From: a virus
Length of the DNA: 30,182 nucleotides
Virus record (IMG/VR): IMGVR_UViG_3300024999_001289
Coordinates: 1-30,182 of that record
Direction: 5' to 3' (one strand)
A model generated the notes under the pieces. It saw nothing but the letters and a program-made list of their open reading frames with translations, was not told the origin of the DNA and ran no database searches. Positions 1 to 6,614 of the stretch are shown one piece after another. Position 1 is the stretch's first letter. Every line of letters begins with the position of its first letter. The position numbers and the translations under genes were made by a program.

Positions 1-42
1 TCAATATTTGAATAAAACATTTCTTTCGTCATGATTTTAGTA

Positions 43-71
43 TTGACAAAATACAAAAATAAATATAAAAT
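43..71 (+). promoter_or_regulatory. Sigma-A-type promoter before the first gene
   Basis: TTGACA at 43-48 is followed after 17 bases by TAAAAT (66-71); TATAAT at 71-76 is an alternative -10 but with a 22-base spacer. The bases just upstream (ATGATTTTAG then TATTGACA) recur almost exactly before the rtcB promoter at 8944-8962, so the two promoters look like copies of one phage element. The ribosome binding site AAAGGAGG (88-95) follows. Confidence 0.6.
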
Positions 72-106
72 ATAATAAAACAAAATGAAAGGAGGATAGA
101 TAAAAT

Positions 107-364
107 ATGGGTAATTTAAACAAAGAAAAAATTAATAATTCACTTCAACGAATAAAAAATGAGTTATTCCAAAATGGAACAGATGAAGAATATAATAAAT
201 ATATGGGAAAGGTTAAAGAATTGCAAAAAGGATTAAATGTGTCAGATATTAAACAAAATCAACCAGACACATATATCCATGCTAGAAATGATGAAATAGA
301 TGGATATGGTTATAAAAAGAAAAATAATTATTGTAATTGTAGTGGTAATGGTGGAATTTATTAA
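107..364 (+). CDS. Small hypothetical protein, 85 aa
   Basis: I do not recognise a family. The protein is charged and mostly helical by composition in its first two thirds (KEK, RIKNELF, KVKELQKG). It ends in an Asn/Gly/Cys/Tyr-rich tail with two cysteines (NYCNCSGNG), which could bind a metal or simply be disordered. The start is well supported by AAAGGAGG (88-95) placed 11 bases upstream, and it is the first gene behind the promoter at 43-71. The SPFH-family gene follows about 55 bases later, so the two are probably co-transcribed. No signal peptide or membrane segment is visible. Confidence 0.75.
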   Translation: MGNLNKEKINNSLQRIKNELFQNGTDEEYNKYMGKVKELQKGLNVSDIKQNQPDTYIHARNDEIDGYGYKKKNNYCNCSGNGGIY

Positions 365-419
365 ATTAAAAATATTAAAATGAATATAAAATAATACATA
401 AAAAGGAGAAAAGATTATT

Positions 420-1253
420 ATGCTTAAAGAATTATTTGAAGGAACTAGTTTAAAAGGTAAAATGATTATTGGTGGAGTTGTAGTATGTGTTGGATTGGTA
501 GGATTTTCATTATTTAAACCTTGGATTACTGTGCCAGCAGGATATCGAGGAGTGGAAATGCATTTTGGAGCAGTACAAAACGAAGTATTAGATGAAGGTA
601 TTCATTGGAGATTACCAATTAGAGATTCATTTGAAATGATCGAAGTAAGAGAACAAAAAGTAGAAGCAAATTGTAGTGCAGCTTCAAGTGATTTACAAAT
701 TGTTAATAGTAAAATTGCATTAGTATATAAAATAGACCCTAAAACTGCAAATCAACTTTATAAAGAAGTAGGTACATCATATGATAGTAAAATTGTCGCT
801 CCTACTATTCAAGAATGTGTAAAAGCAATAACTGCAAAATATTCGGCAGAAGATTTAATTAAACAACGTGAAGCAGTTAGTCAAGAAATGAGAATAATAT
901 TACAAAATAAATTAAATTCTTATAAAATGACAATCACAATGTTTAATGTATCAGATTTTAATTTCAGTGAAAGTTTTAATAATGCTATTGAAGCAAAACA
1001 AACTGCACAACAAGAAGCATTGAAAGCAGAAAATGAATTACAAAAAGTACAAGCTGAAGCAAAGCAAAAAGTAGAACAAGCAAGAGCAGAAGCAGAATCA
1101 TTAAGAGTACAAAAAGAACAAATTACACCTGAAATGCTTAAATTAAGAGAAATAGAAGCAATGAATAGAGCAGTTGATAAATGGGATGGTAAATTACCTG
1201 AAACTATTATGGGCGGTAATGGAGCAGTACCGTTTATGCAAATGAATAAATAA
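420..1253 (+). CDS. SPFH/prohibitin-like membrane protein, 277 aa
   Basis: Residues 13-31 form one hydrophobic segment (MIIGGVVVCVGLVGFSLF), followed by the usual SPFH entry (VPAGYRGVEMHFGAV, about 38-52, and DEGIHWRLPI, about 58-67). A band-7 domain to about residue 190 and an Ala/Glu/Gln/Lys-rich coiled coil (about 190-235) complete the prohibitin plan. The length matches prohibitins. Family members assemble into large membrane-bound rings or scaffolds that organise membrane patches and regulate membrane proteases such as FtsH. In a phage such a scaffold could change the host envelope or shield a phage complex; that role is inference. The start has AAAAGGAG about 10 bases upstream. It sits between two small unknown genes and is closed by a hairpin at 1262-1309. 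Confidence 0.85.
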   Translation: MLKELFEGTSLKGKMIIGGVVVCVGLVGFSLFKPWITVPAGYRGVEMHFGAVQNEVLDEGIHWRLPIRDSFEMIEVREQKVEANCSAASSDLQIVNSKIALVYKIDPKTANQLYKEVGTSYDSKIVAPTIQECVKAITAKYSAEDLIKQREAVSQEMRIILQNKLNSYKMTITMFNVSDFNFSESFNNAIEAKQTAQQEALKAENELQKVQAEAKQKVEQARAEAESLRVQKEQITPEMLKLREIEAMNRAVDKWDGKLPETIMGGNGAVPFMQMNK

Positions 1254-1261
1254 ATACATAA

Positions 1262-1309
1262 TTTAATAAGAGATTATATTTAATCAAATTTATATAGTCT
1301 CTTATTAAA
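1262..1309 (+). terminator. Hairpin terminator-like inverted repeat after the SPFH gene
   Basis: A 12-base perfect inverted repeat (TTTAATAAGAGA at 1262-1273, TCTCTTATTAAA at 1298-1309) begins 9 bases after the SPFH stop codon. The loop is long (24 bases) but contains further A/T pairing near the stem. No strong U-tract follows, so it may attenuate or protect a 3' end rather than fully terminate. Confidence 0.5.
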
Positions 1310-1351
1310 AACAATAAAATAGATAATACATACAAAAGGAGAAAAAATATT

Positions 1352-1564
1352 ATGTCATTTAAATGTCAAATTTGTAAAACACCTCAACCAGCAAGAACTA
1401 AACCACATAAAGTAGTAACTGAAACAAGAGATATGCAATATGTTAATTTAGATGTAAATGGTAATGCTAAAATTTCTGTAGGATTTGAAACTGTACGTGA
1501 AGTTAATATGTGTGAAAAATGCTGGATAAAAAGATTTAATGGTTATGATTCTATACGTTCATAA
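1352..1564 (+). CDS. Small Cys-rich protein, probable zinc ribbon, 70 aa
   Basis: Two CxxC knuckles are visible: CQICKTPQPA at the N-terminus (residues 5-8) and CEKCWIKRF near residue 54-57, separated by a strand-rich middle (QYVNLDVNGNAKISVGFETV). This spacing fits a zinc ribbon. Basic residues around both knuckles would suit nucleic-acid or protein contact, but no family is recognised. AAAAGGAG lies about 11 bases before the ATG. It is the first of a dozen or so small Cys-rich proteins in the window. The next gene starts 29 bases later behind its own ribosome binding site. Confidence 0.75.
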   Translation: MSFKCQICKTPQPARTKPHKVVTETRDMQYVNLDVNGNAKISVGFETVREVNMCEKCWIKRFNGYDSIRS

Positions 1565-1592
1565 TTAATAATAGAAAAGGAGAAAATAAAAT

Positions 1593-2336
1593 ATGTGTGA
1601 TTATTATGATGAGCCATCTTATTATGAACATGGTATTGCTGATGAAATACTAATAGAATTTCAACAAAAAATGAAAGATGCTTTGTTAGAGAATGTGAAA
1701 TTAGAAATTGAAAATATTAAAGAAGAGAATACAAGATTAAAAGAAGAAAATAAAAATATAAAAGACATAATGCGTTCAATTGAAGATCGTGAAAGAACAC
1801 TAGAATATAAAGAAAAAGATATTGATAGTAGAATAACTAGAGAATTTTACAATAAGAGATTTTCAGAGATTTTTTCTCCATACGAAGATAAAATGATATT
1901 ATGGATTGCAGAAGATAAGTCATATCTTTATAAAAAATGTAATCTATGTGATGGAAAAAGAAAAATTACATATACTGCTCCAGATCAAAGTACAATTCAA
2001 AAAGATTGCAAGTGTAAAAAATATTATTCATTATATACTCCTACAAAAACAAATATTACAGTTATTAATTTATATAAAAGTAAACAATATGATAATAAAT
2101 TTGTAGTTACACCTAAATATGAATCTTCTGAACGATATGATAAAGAATATAGTAAATTGAAAATAAACTATGTTTTTGAAACATTTAATCCTAATGAAGT
2201 AGAAGATATTGAATTAGAATATGAATGTTATATTGGGTTTAAAAGTAAAGAAGAATGTAAAAAATATTGCGAATGGTTGAATAAGAATAAAGAAAAAGAT
2301 AGTGAATCTGAAGAATTAGGAAATTATGATGATTAA
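1593..2336 (+). CDS. Coiled-coil protein with a CxxCxG zinc-binding region, 247 aa
   Basis: Residues about 20-85 are a long charged helix (ENVKLEIENIKEENTRLKEE and following) with strong coiled-coil character. A metal-binding module follows: CNLCDGKRKITY at about residue 117 and a CKCKK pair about 20 residues later. That CxxCxG...CxC pattern resembles half of a DnaJ-type zinc finger and occurs in many phage proteins of unknown role. The C-terminal third is charged and ends in acidic residues. The architecture suggests an oligomeric scaffold or adaptor. Start supported by AAAAGGAG about 10 bases upstream. A perfect 13-bp inverted repeat (2349-2392) follows the stop. Confidence 0.75.
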   Translation: MCDYYDEPSYYEHGIADEILIEFQQKMKDALLENVKLEIENIKEENTRLKEENKNIKDIMRSIEDRERTLEYKEKDIDSRITREFYNKRFSEIFSPYEDKMILWIAEDKSYLYKKCNLCDGKRKITYTAPDQSTIQKDCKCKKYYSLYTPTKTNITVINLYKSKQYDNKFVVTPKYESSERYDKEYSKLKINYVFETFNPNEVEDIELEYECYIGFKSKEECKKYCEWLNKNKEKDSESEELGNYDD

Positions 2337-2348
2337 TTAATCATATAC

Positions 2349-2392
2349 ACTAGATATAGTGAGTATTAGTGAGGTAAACCACTATATCTAGT
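2349..2392. repeat. Inverted repeat, copy 1 of 3 (ATATAGTG family)
   Basis: ACTAGATATAGTG (2349-2361) is perfectly complementary to CACTATATCTAGT (2380-2392), a 13-bp stem with an 18-base loop. A close relative with TACTACATATAGTGG arms lies at 7765-7810, and a third with the same core sequence but swapped arm order lies at 15068-15109. All three sit between genes, right after a stop codon. No U-tract follows, so they are either weak terminators, 3'-end protectors or binding sites. Confidence 0.7.
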
Positions 2393-2447
2393 ATTAAAAT
2401 CATGACAAAAGCCTGATTTGGTCACAATATAAAAGTGAGGTGATAAT

Positions 2448-2714
2448 TTGAACAACATAATTAAACAAATATTAAATGTTATTGGTAATCATGAAGGAAG
2501 TAAATTTACTTTGACTATTTGGCCTCCAGATGAGATATACATATCAATCTATGAAACAGACGTATTAATTGAAATTAATAAGAAAGAAAAATATGCTTAT
2601 GTTAATACTGAAACAATGGAACATCATTTAACTGCAAGTATGTTGGATGAATTGAGTCAGATTGTTAAAATAATTGATGATAATATTGATGTTGTATTAG
2701 AGTGTTTAGTTTAA
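2448..2714 (+). CDS. Small hypothetical protein, 88 aa (TTG start)
   Basis: The start is TTG at 2448, chosen because GTGAGGTGA lies 5-8 bases upstream and no ATG gives a better fit. The sequence alternates short strands and helices (FTLTIWPPDEIYISIYETDV, then a C-terminal helix rich in Asp and Ile), consistent with a small compact alpha/beta protein. No cysteine pairs, membrane segments or known motifs are seen. It lies downstream of the inverted repeat at 2349-2392 and 31 bases before the next gene, which starts behind a similar GTGAGG site. Confidence 0.7.
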   Translation: MNNIIKQILNVIGNHEGSKFTLTIWPPDEIYISIYETDVLIEINKKEKYAYVNTETMEHHLTASMLDELSQIVKIIDDNIDVVLECLV

Positions 2715-2745
2715 TCTAAATATTTATGAATTTAGTGAGGTTTTT

Positions 2746-2937
2746 ATGAAAAGAAAATTAATATGGAAAGATTATAAACATGGTTTTCATATGTTATGGA
2801 TATGGAGATTAAGTTTAACTTGGACGAATGAATTTGAATATGAGAAAATAATAGATTTAATTATTGCTAAAAGAGGTTTTATGTTTACCTTTTATAAATA
2901 TGGGATAGGTTTAGGTCATAGTTTTGGTTTAAAATAA
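2746..2937 (+). CDS. Small basic, aromatic-rich protein, 63 aa
   Basis: I do not recognise this protein. It is rich in Trp, Phe, Tyr and Lys (KRKLIWKDYKHGFHMLWIWR, then a Gly-rich GIGLGHSFG end). Hydrophobic and basic residues are mixed, so a peripheral membrane or nucleic-acid role is possible, but no clear membrane helix is present. GTGAGG about 6-11 bases upstream supports the ATG. It lies in the run of small genes between the two promoters at 43 and 3855. Confidence 0.6.
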   Translation: MKRKLIWKDYKHGFHMLWIWRLSLTWTNEFEYEKIIDLIIAKRGFMFTFYKYGIGLGHSFGLK

Positions 2938-2969
2938 ATTTAAATATTAAAAAAGGAGAGAAATTAATT

Positions 2970-3353
2970 ATGTATTTTATGGAAAATCAAGAAGAATTAA
3001 TTGGTAAAACAATTGCTTATGTAAACATGAATCAGTTTGCAGAACGTATTTTAATTGCAACAACAGACGGTGGAATTTTAACTGTGTCACAAGATGCTGA
3101 TGAATTTAATACAGAAATCGAAGTTCATAGTAAAATAACTACCAAATATTATATATTAAATTGTAAAAAACATAATGAATATATTTATCAAGATTTAATT
3201 AAGTATGGTGTATTTACCGAAGAAGAATATAATGAGTTTGTTGATGAACATAAGAGGAAACAACAAGAACAAGAGAAACTAAGATTAGAAAGACAAAAAC
3301 AATTAGAATTAGAGCAATATTTAAAGTTGAAAGCCAAATATGAAAATAATTAA
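2970..3353 (+). CDS. Hypothetical protein with C-terminal coiled coil, 127 aa
   Basis: An N-terminal strand-rich domain (residues 1-60: ELIGKTIAYVNMNQFAERIL and onward) is followed by a short helix with FTEEEYNEFVDEH and then a strongly charged helix of Lys/Gln/Glu/Arg/Leu (about 90-125). The layout resembles small phage proteins that regulate or bridge partners through a coiled coil, but I cannot name a family. AAAAGGAG lies 10 bases before the ATG; a second ATG at residue 4 is an alternative. The dCMP deaminase gene begins 18 bases after the stop, so the two are co-transcribed. Confidence 0.7.
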   Translation: MYFMENQEELIGKTIAYVNMNQFAERILIATTDGGILTVSQDADEFNTEIEVHSKITTKYYILNCKKHNEYIYQDLIKYGVFTEEEYNEFVDEHKRKQQEQEKLRLERQKQLELEQYLKLKAKYENN

Positions 3354-3371
3354 AGGAGTAAACAAATATAA

Positions 3372-3845
3372 ATGAGTAATTTATCTTGGGACGAATATTT
3401 CATGGGAATAGCATACATAGCATCATTAAGAAGTAAAGACCCTAAAACTAAAGTAGGTTCATGTATAGTTAATCAAGATAATAGAATCATTAGCACAGGA
3501 TACAACGGTATGCCAAATGGATGTAATGATTCTATTATGCCTTGGGATAGAGCAGAAGGATTAAAAGATAAGAATTGGTATGTAGTGCATGCAGAAATGA
3601 ATGCAATATTGCATAGTAAAACTGATTTAAATAGTTGTAAAATTTATGTTACATTATTTCCATGTAACGAGTGTACTAAAGCATTAATACAATCTGGTAT
3701 TAAAGAAGTGGTGTATTTGAGTGATAAGTATAAAGATAGAGAACAAACTATAGCATCTAAATTCATGTTGGATAATGCAGGAATTAAATATAGAAAATTA
3801 GTGTCTGAGATTAGTTTTGAAGTTAATTTGAAGATTGTTGAGTAA
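3372..3845 (+). CDS. Deoxycytidylate (dCMP) deaminase, ComEB-like, 157 aa
   Basis: Converts dCMP to dUMP, feeding thymidylate synthesis for phage DNA replication. The zinc-binding catalytic signature of cytidine/deoxycytidylate deaminases is complete: HAE at residues 73-75 (zinc ligand and catalytic Glu) and PCNEC at 97-101 (two zinc Cys). The N-terminus (SWDEYFMGIAYIASLRSKDP, KVGSCIV, GYNGMP) is typical of dCMP deaminases of phages and of ComEB. Length is normal for the family. AAAGGAG lies about 12 bases upstream. No thymidylate synthase is seen in this window. A new promoter (3855-3883) begins right after the stop, so this gene ends a transcription unit. Confidence 0.92.
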   Translation: MSNLSWDEYFMGIAYIASLRSKDPKTKVGSCIVNQDNRIISTGYNGMPNGCNDSIMPWDRAEGLKDKNWYVVHAEMNAILHSKTDLNSCKIYVTLFPCNECTKALIQSGIKEVVYLSDKYKDREQTIASKFMLDNAGIKYRKLVSEISFEVNLKIVE

Positions 3846-3854
3846 AAATAATGA

Positions 3855-3883
3855 TTGACAAATAGTTAATAGAATGATAAAAT
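3855..3883 (+). promoter_or_regulatory. Sigma-A promoter with extended -10
   Basis: TTGACA (3855-3860), a 17-base spacer, and TGATAAAAT ending at 3883 (extended TG plus TAAAAT at 3878-3883). The stretch AATAGAATGATAAAATAAT is shared with the promoter at 11871-11899, so these two form a promoter family. It serves the small gene cluster starting at 3913. Confidence 0.7.
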
Positions 3884-3912
3884 AATAATAAAATAAAGGA
3901 GGGTAATAAACT

Positions 3913-4182
3913 ATGATAGACAAAAAGAATGGTTATATATCTAATAATTTTGAAGAATTAGAATGTTTAAAAGATGAAATAATTAAAGGCGTACTTCAAC
4001 ACGATAAGAAAATATACATAATTTTTAAAAGTGGATTTTCTTTTTGGTTTAATTCTAATGGTGCTTTTGCAATTGAATTGACCAATGTAACTCAAGATAT
4101 TTTAAATAATCATAAAGGCAAATTAATATCAACTAAAAAAGCAATTGAAAATGTATTAAGATTAGCAGGAGAAGAATTATGA
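3913..4182 (+). CDS. Small hypothetical protein, 89 aa
   Basis: No family recognised. The protein looks like a small alpha/beta domain: an N-terminal helix (FEELECLKDEIIKGV), a pair of strands (KIYIIFKSGFSFWFNSNGAF) and a C-terminal helix (TKKAIENVLRLAGEEL). The strand pair and helix resemble small phage regulators in general shape only. Very strong ribosome binding site AAAGGAGGG about 10 bases upstream, and it is the first gene behind the promoter at 3855. After its stop, the same frame continues as a decayed reading frame (see 4189-4346). Confidence 0.7.
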   Translation: MIDKKNGYISNNFEELECLKDEIIKGVLQHDKKIYIIFKSGFSFWFNSNGAFAIELTNVTQDILNNHKGKLISTKKAIENVLRLAGEEL

Positions 4183-4188
4183 AATTAA

Positions 4189-4346
4189 GATTTTATTTCT
4201 AATACTACATGGAAAGAGTATCAAAAATTTGTTGAGCATACCTATGGTTAAGAGAATAATTACATGAAATAGTAGAGTATATTAACATTGCTTGTAGTAT
4301 TTATGAGAGTTTATATAGAGAAGAAAAGGAGAATAAATCAATATGA
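4189..4346 (+). pseudogene. Possible decayed coding remnant
   Basis: This stretch has no intact gene, yet reads as protein-like in two successive frames. First comes DFISNTTWKEYQKFVEHTYG (4189-4248), ended by TAA. A second frame one base off then gives LHEIVEYINIACSIYESLYR and onward from 4260, which stops just inside the next gene. No ribosome binding site or good start precedes either piece. The simplest reading is a small gene broken by a stop codon and an indel, but chance open frames cannot be excluded. Confidence 0.3.
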
Positions 4347-4519
4347 AATTAATTGATAAGTTAATTCAACTTAATAATGGTAATCAATTAGAAGCAGAGT
4401 GTGACTGTCCATATAATTATTATAATGGTGAAATACCTACAGATTCATTTATACCTTATTGTGCTGAAGATGGTAGTGGATGTGAAATGTGTCATAATCA
4501 AGAGTTAAAAGGATTATAA
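4343..4519 (+). CDS. Small Cys-rich protein, 58 aa
   Basis: Begins ATG AAA TTA and contains five cysteines in two groups: CDCPYNYYNG (about residues 20-29) and CAEDGSGCEMCHNQ (about 40-53). The spacing could hold one or two zinc ions; no family recognised. The N-terminus (MKLIDKLIQLNNGN) is a short helix. AAAAGGAG lies about 11 bases upstream, and the stop is one base before the start of the next gene, indicating tight translational coupling. Confidence 0.65.
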   Translation: MKLIDKLIQLNNGNQLEAECDCPYNYYNGEIPTDSFIPYCAEDGSGCEMCHNQELKGL

Positions 4520-4520
4520 T

Positions 4521-4733
4521 ATGAAAAATATAATTATTAAATCTATAAGTAAAAAATTAATATGCTCTATATGTGACTATGATGAATGGTATAAAGAAGA
4601 TGTAGTTGTTTCATTGACAAAAGATTATAATTTTAGTTGTAGTAAACCTATAGTTATGTTAACTTGCATAAATTGTAAGAATATTTTATTTTTTGAGAAA
4701 GATAATATTTTAATGAATCATGATCAAAGATAA
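4521..4733 (+). CDS. Small Cys-rich protein, probable zinc ribbon, 70 aa
   Basis: Two CxxC-type pairs, CSICDYDEWY (about residues 15-18) and CINCKNILFF (about 49-52), separated by about 30 residues of strand-like sequence, make a plausible zinc ribbon. The second knuckle followed by hydrophobic strands is typical of small ribbon proteins found across Bacillota phages. No function can be assigned. It begins one base after the preceding stop, with AAAGGA inside the end of the previous gene as ribosome binding site. Confidence 0.65.
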   Translation: MKNIIIKSISKKLICSICDYDEWYKEDVVVSLTKDYNFSCSKPIVMLTCINCKNILFFEKDNILMNHDQR

Positions 4734-4766
4734 GTTTGATCTAAAATTAGGAGGAATAATAATTTT

Positions 4767-5147
4767 ATGAGTGATTATGTAGCAACAAAATGTATTAGGT
4801 TAGAAACTGAACATCAAGATTTAGAAAAAATTTTAAACTATTTAGGAAAAAATGAATTATATAAAAACATAAAGGAAGATGAAGGTTATTTAGATTTATA
4901 TGAAATTAATGAAATCTTAGAAGAAAAAGAAAATATCAGAATAATAAAATATAAAAGTAATTATTATATTGATATTATTTTGCAAAATGAATATGGTGAA
5001 ACAGAAATTGAATTATATTTATCAATAAAAGAAATAAACAATATTGTAGATGATTTTATTGATAAATATGGTTATATTAAAATAATAAATATAATTGTAT
5101 TAGCGTTTAATTGGTATAATGGTAGTGATGAACCATATAGTTATTAG
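4767..5147 (+). CDS. Hypothetical acidic protein, 126 aa
   Basis: Not recognised. It is strongly acidic and rich in Ile, Asn and Tyr, with an alternation of helices (EHQDLEKILNYLGKNELYKN) and strands (IRIIKYKSNYYIDIIL). The C-terminus repeats Ile/Val-rich strand sequence and ends in a Tyr-rich tail. No cysteine pairs or membrane helices are obvious. AGGAGG about 14-19 bases upstream supports this ATG; it is somewhat distant but no nearer start exists. It lies in a run of small genes of unknown role. Confidence 0.65.
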   Translation: MSDYVATKCIRLETEHQDLEKILNYLGKNELYKNIKEDEGYLDLYEINEILEEKENIRIIKYKSNYYIDIILQNEYGETEIELYLSIKEINNIVDDFIDKYGYIKIINIIVLAFNWYNGSDEPYSY

Positions 5148-5167
5148 AAAATAAAGGAGAATATATT

Positions 5168-5335
5168 ATGGCAGACATAATGTTTCAAATACATAATTAT
5201 TATGAAAAAAATGGTTTGTATTTTATAGAAACGGATTATGGTGAGTTATATACAGAAAACAAAAAAAATTATGATAAAACAGTTAAAAATGGGTTTATTA
5301 TTCTTAAATTAGATGAATACGATTATGATATATAA
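5168..5335 (+). CDS. Small hypothetical protein, 55 aa
   Basis: A short open frame with a good ribosome binding site (AAAGGAG about 9 bases before the ATG) and codon use like its neighbours. The sequence is Tyr/Asp/Lys-rich (IHNYYEKNGLYFIETDYGEL) and ends in FIILKLDEYDYDI, suggesting a small strand-rich protein. No motif identified. It sits 20 bases after one gene and 26 bases before the J-domain gene, so it is part of the same transcript. Confidence 0.6.
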   Translation: MADIMFQIHNYYEKNGLYFIETDYGELYTENKKNYDKTVKNGFIILKLDEYDYDI

Positions 5336-5361
5336 TTTTAAAAATTAAAGGAAATAATCTA

Positions 5362-5973
5362 ATGATATTACTATTAAAATTTTGGATAAGTCATTTGTAT
5401 ATGGATTATGATACTAGAGTTAAATTTGTTTATACTAATTATCTAAAACTTAATCTATATAGTTTATTTATATTTGTAAGTGTTATGATTATAGGATTAT
5501 TCGTTAATATTCATTATAGATTATCTTTAACTATTTCTATGTTTCATTTATTGTTTGTATTTATGATATCTATGGCTAACAATAATGATTATTCTAGAAT
5601 ACTTACAAAAGAAAGAAAAATAAAACTAGAAGAAGAAAGATTGAAATGTGAAGAGCAAGATAGAATAGTAAGAGAGAATGAAAGAATCAGAAAAGAAAAA
5701 ATTCATAAAGAATATGAAGATCAACAGAAAAGAATGTATGAAGAATTTATTAAATATTTTTTCAATAATTATTATATTTACAATACAAATGATAATTTAA
5801 ATGCATTGTTGACAATATTAGAATTGCCACTTGAAACTAGAGATTTTAATGTAATTAATAAACAACATAGAAAATTAGCAAAATTATATCATCCCGATAT
5901 TTATAAAGACAATGGAATAAAGTTAAAAGAAATTAATGTTGCATTTGATAGATTAAAGAAAATATTAAAGTGA
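5362..5973 (+). CDS. Membrane-anchored J-domain (DnaJ-like) protein, 203 aa
   Basis: Two hydrophobic segments near the N-terminus (about residues 31-50 and 54-72) form a membrane anchor or hairpin. They are followed by a long charged coiled coil (about 80-130) and a C-terminal J-like domain. The diagnostic HPD tripeptide is present at 177-179 in RKLAKLYHPDIYKDNG, flanked by the helix II basic patch and the helix III pattern EINVAFDRLKKIL. J-domains stimulate the ATPase of DnaK; this one lacks the Gly/Phe region and zinc domain of DnaJ, so it is a specialised tethered co-chaperone. It could recruit host DnaK to the membrane for assembly or for remodelling a host complex (inference). Ribosome binding site AAAGGAA about 8 bases upstream. 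Confidence 0.8.
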   Translation: MILLLKFWISHLYMDYDTRVKFVYTNYLKLNLYSLFIFVSVMIIGLFVNIHYRLSLTISMFHLLFVFMISMANNNDYSRILTKERKIKLEEERLKCEEQDRIVRENERIRKEKIHKEYEDQQKRMYEEFIKYFFNNYYIYNTNDNLNALLTILELPLETRDFNVINKQHRKLAKLYHPDIYKDNGIKLKEINVAFDRLKKILK

Positions 5974-5987
5974 GGTAAGATGAGTAT

Positions 5988-6251
5988 ATGGATAAAGAAT
6001 TTATAATTAAATGTATTGATGTTATAAACAAAATAGAATTACACTCAATAATAGCAATAACTAAAGATAATAAAGAACAAAAATATCAAGTTAATTGTAC
6101 ATGTGAGTATGATTATACTGAATGGGAATTAACATGTTTGGATGAAGAAAATGCTATATGGGATTGTAATGAAACATTAGATGATATTAAAGAAGATTTA
6201 TTATGTGGTGCGATTAGAGGTTCGTATCAAAAAATAAGATTAAAGGAGTAA
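5988..6251 (+). CDS. Small hypothetical protein, 87 aa
   Basis: Not recognised. An N-terminal helix (MDKEFIIKCIDVINKIELH) is followed by strands (SIIAITKDNKEQKYQVNC) with an aromatic, acidic middle (YDYTEWELTCLDEENAIWDC) and a C-terminal helix and strand. Five cysteines are present but not as close pairs. GTGAGGTAAGATG precedes the start. The next gene begins six bases after the stop and uses AAAGGAG located inside this gene's last codons. Confidence 0.65.
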   Translation: MDKEFIIKCIDVINKIELHSIIAITKDNKEQKYQVNCTCEYDYTEWELTCLDEENAIWDCNETLDDIKEDLLCGAIRGSYQKIRLKE

Positions 6252-6257
6252 ATAAAT

Positions 6258-6419
6258 ATGAAATATGTCAGCAAAACTTTTAACTATTTAATTTCACTAT
6301 ATTTTATTATCTTATTTATCTCCTTATTTTTTGGATATAAACCAACAAATGCAGAAATAGGGTGTGCTTCTTTATTTGCATCAATATTTTTCTTAGATTA
6401 TGCGAACAATAAAATTTAA
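6258..6419 (+). CDS. Small two-helix membrane protein, 53 aa
   Basis: A basic N-terminus (MKYVSKTFNYL) is followed by a strongly hydrophobic segment (ISLYFIILFISLFFG), a short loop (YKPTNAEIGC) and a second hydrophobic segment (ASLFASIFFLDYA). It is probably an inner-membrane hairpin. Small membrane proteins of phages include holin-like and superinfection-exclusion proteins, but nothing here allows that choice. Ribosome binding site AAAGGAG lies about 9 bases upstream, overlapping the previous gene's end. Codon use matches neighbours. Confidence 0.6.
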   Translation: MKYVSKTFNYLISLYFIILFISLFFGYKPTNAEIGCASLFASIFFLDYANNKI

Positions 6420-6438
6420 ATAAAAGGAGGATTAATAT

Positions 6439-6588
6439 TTGTATCTTTGTTGTATGAATACTGAATGTAAATATTATTGGGAAGATTGTTGTACTAAAGT
6501 ATTAGAAAATGAAATGATTTATTTAGATGTTAATGGTAAATGTAATAGTTTTGAGTTAGGAATAAGTGATTATTATAATAATAAATAA
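6439..6588 (+). CDS. Small Cys-rich protein, DUF1540-like, 49 aa (TTG start)
   Basis: Starts at TTG 6439 with AAAAGGAGG about 10 bases upstream. Six cysteines are arranged as CCMNTECKYYWEDCC in the N-terminal third and one near CNSFELG. The pattern C...C-K-Y...C...C-x-S/T-F resembles the short DUF1540 family of Bacillota, whose function is unknown but which probably binds metal. The second in-frame start (ATG at the sixth codon) is a less likely alternative since it would drop the first cysteines. Confidence 0.6.
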   Translation: MYLCCMNTECKYYWEDCCTKVLENEMIYLDVNGKCNSFELGISDYYNNK

Positions 6589-6614
6589 AATATTAAATAA
6601 AAGGAGAGATTATT

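Noticed and set aside
1906-2106. Alternate-frame + strand open frame inside the coiled-coil gene
   Set aside because: Ile/Leu/Lys-rich out-of-frame reading within a protein with clear CxxCxG motif; no ribosome binding site.
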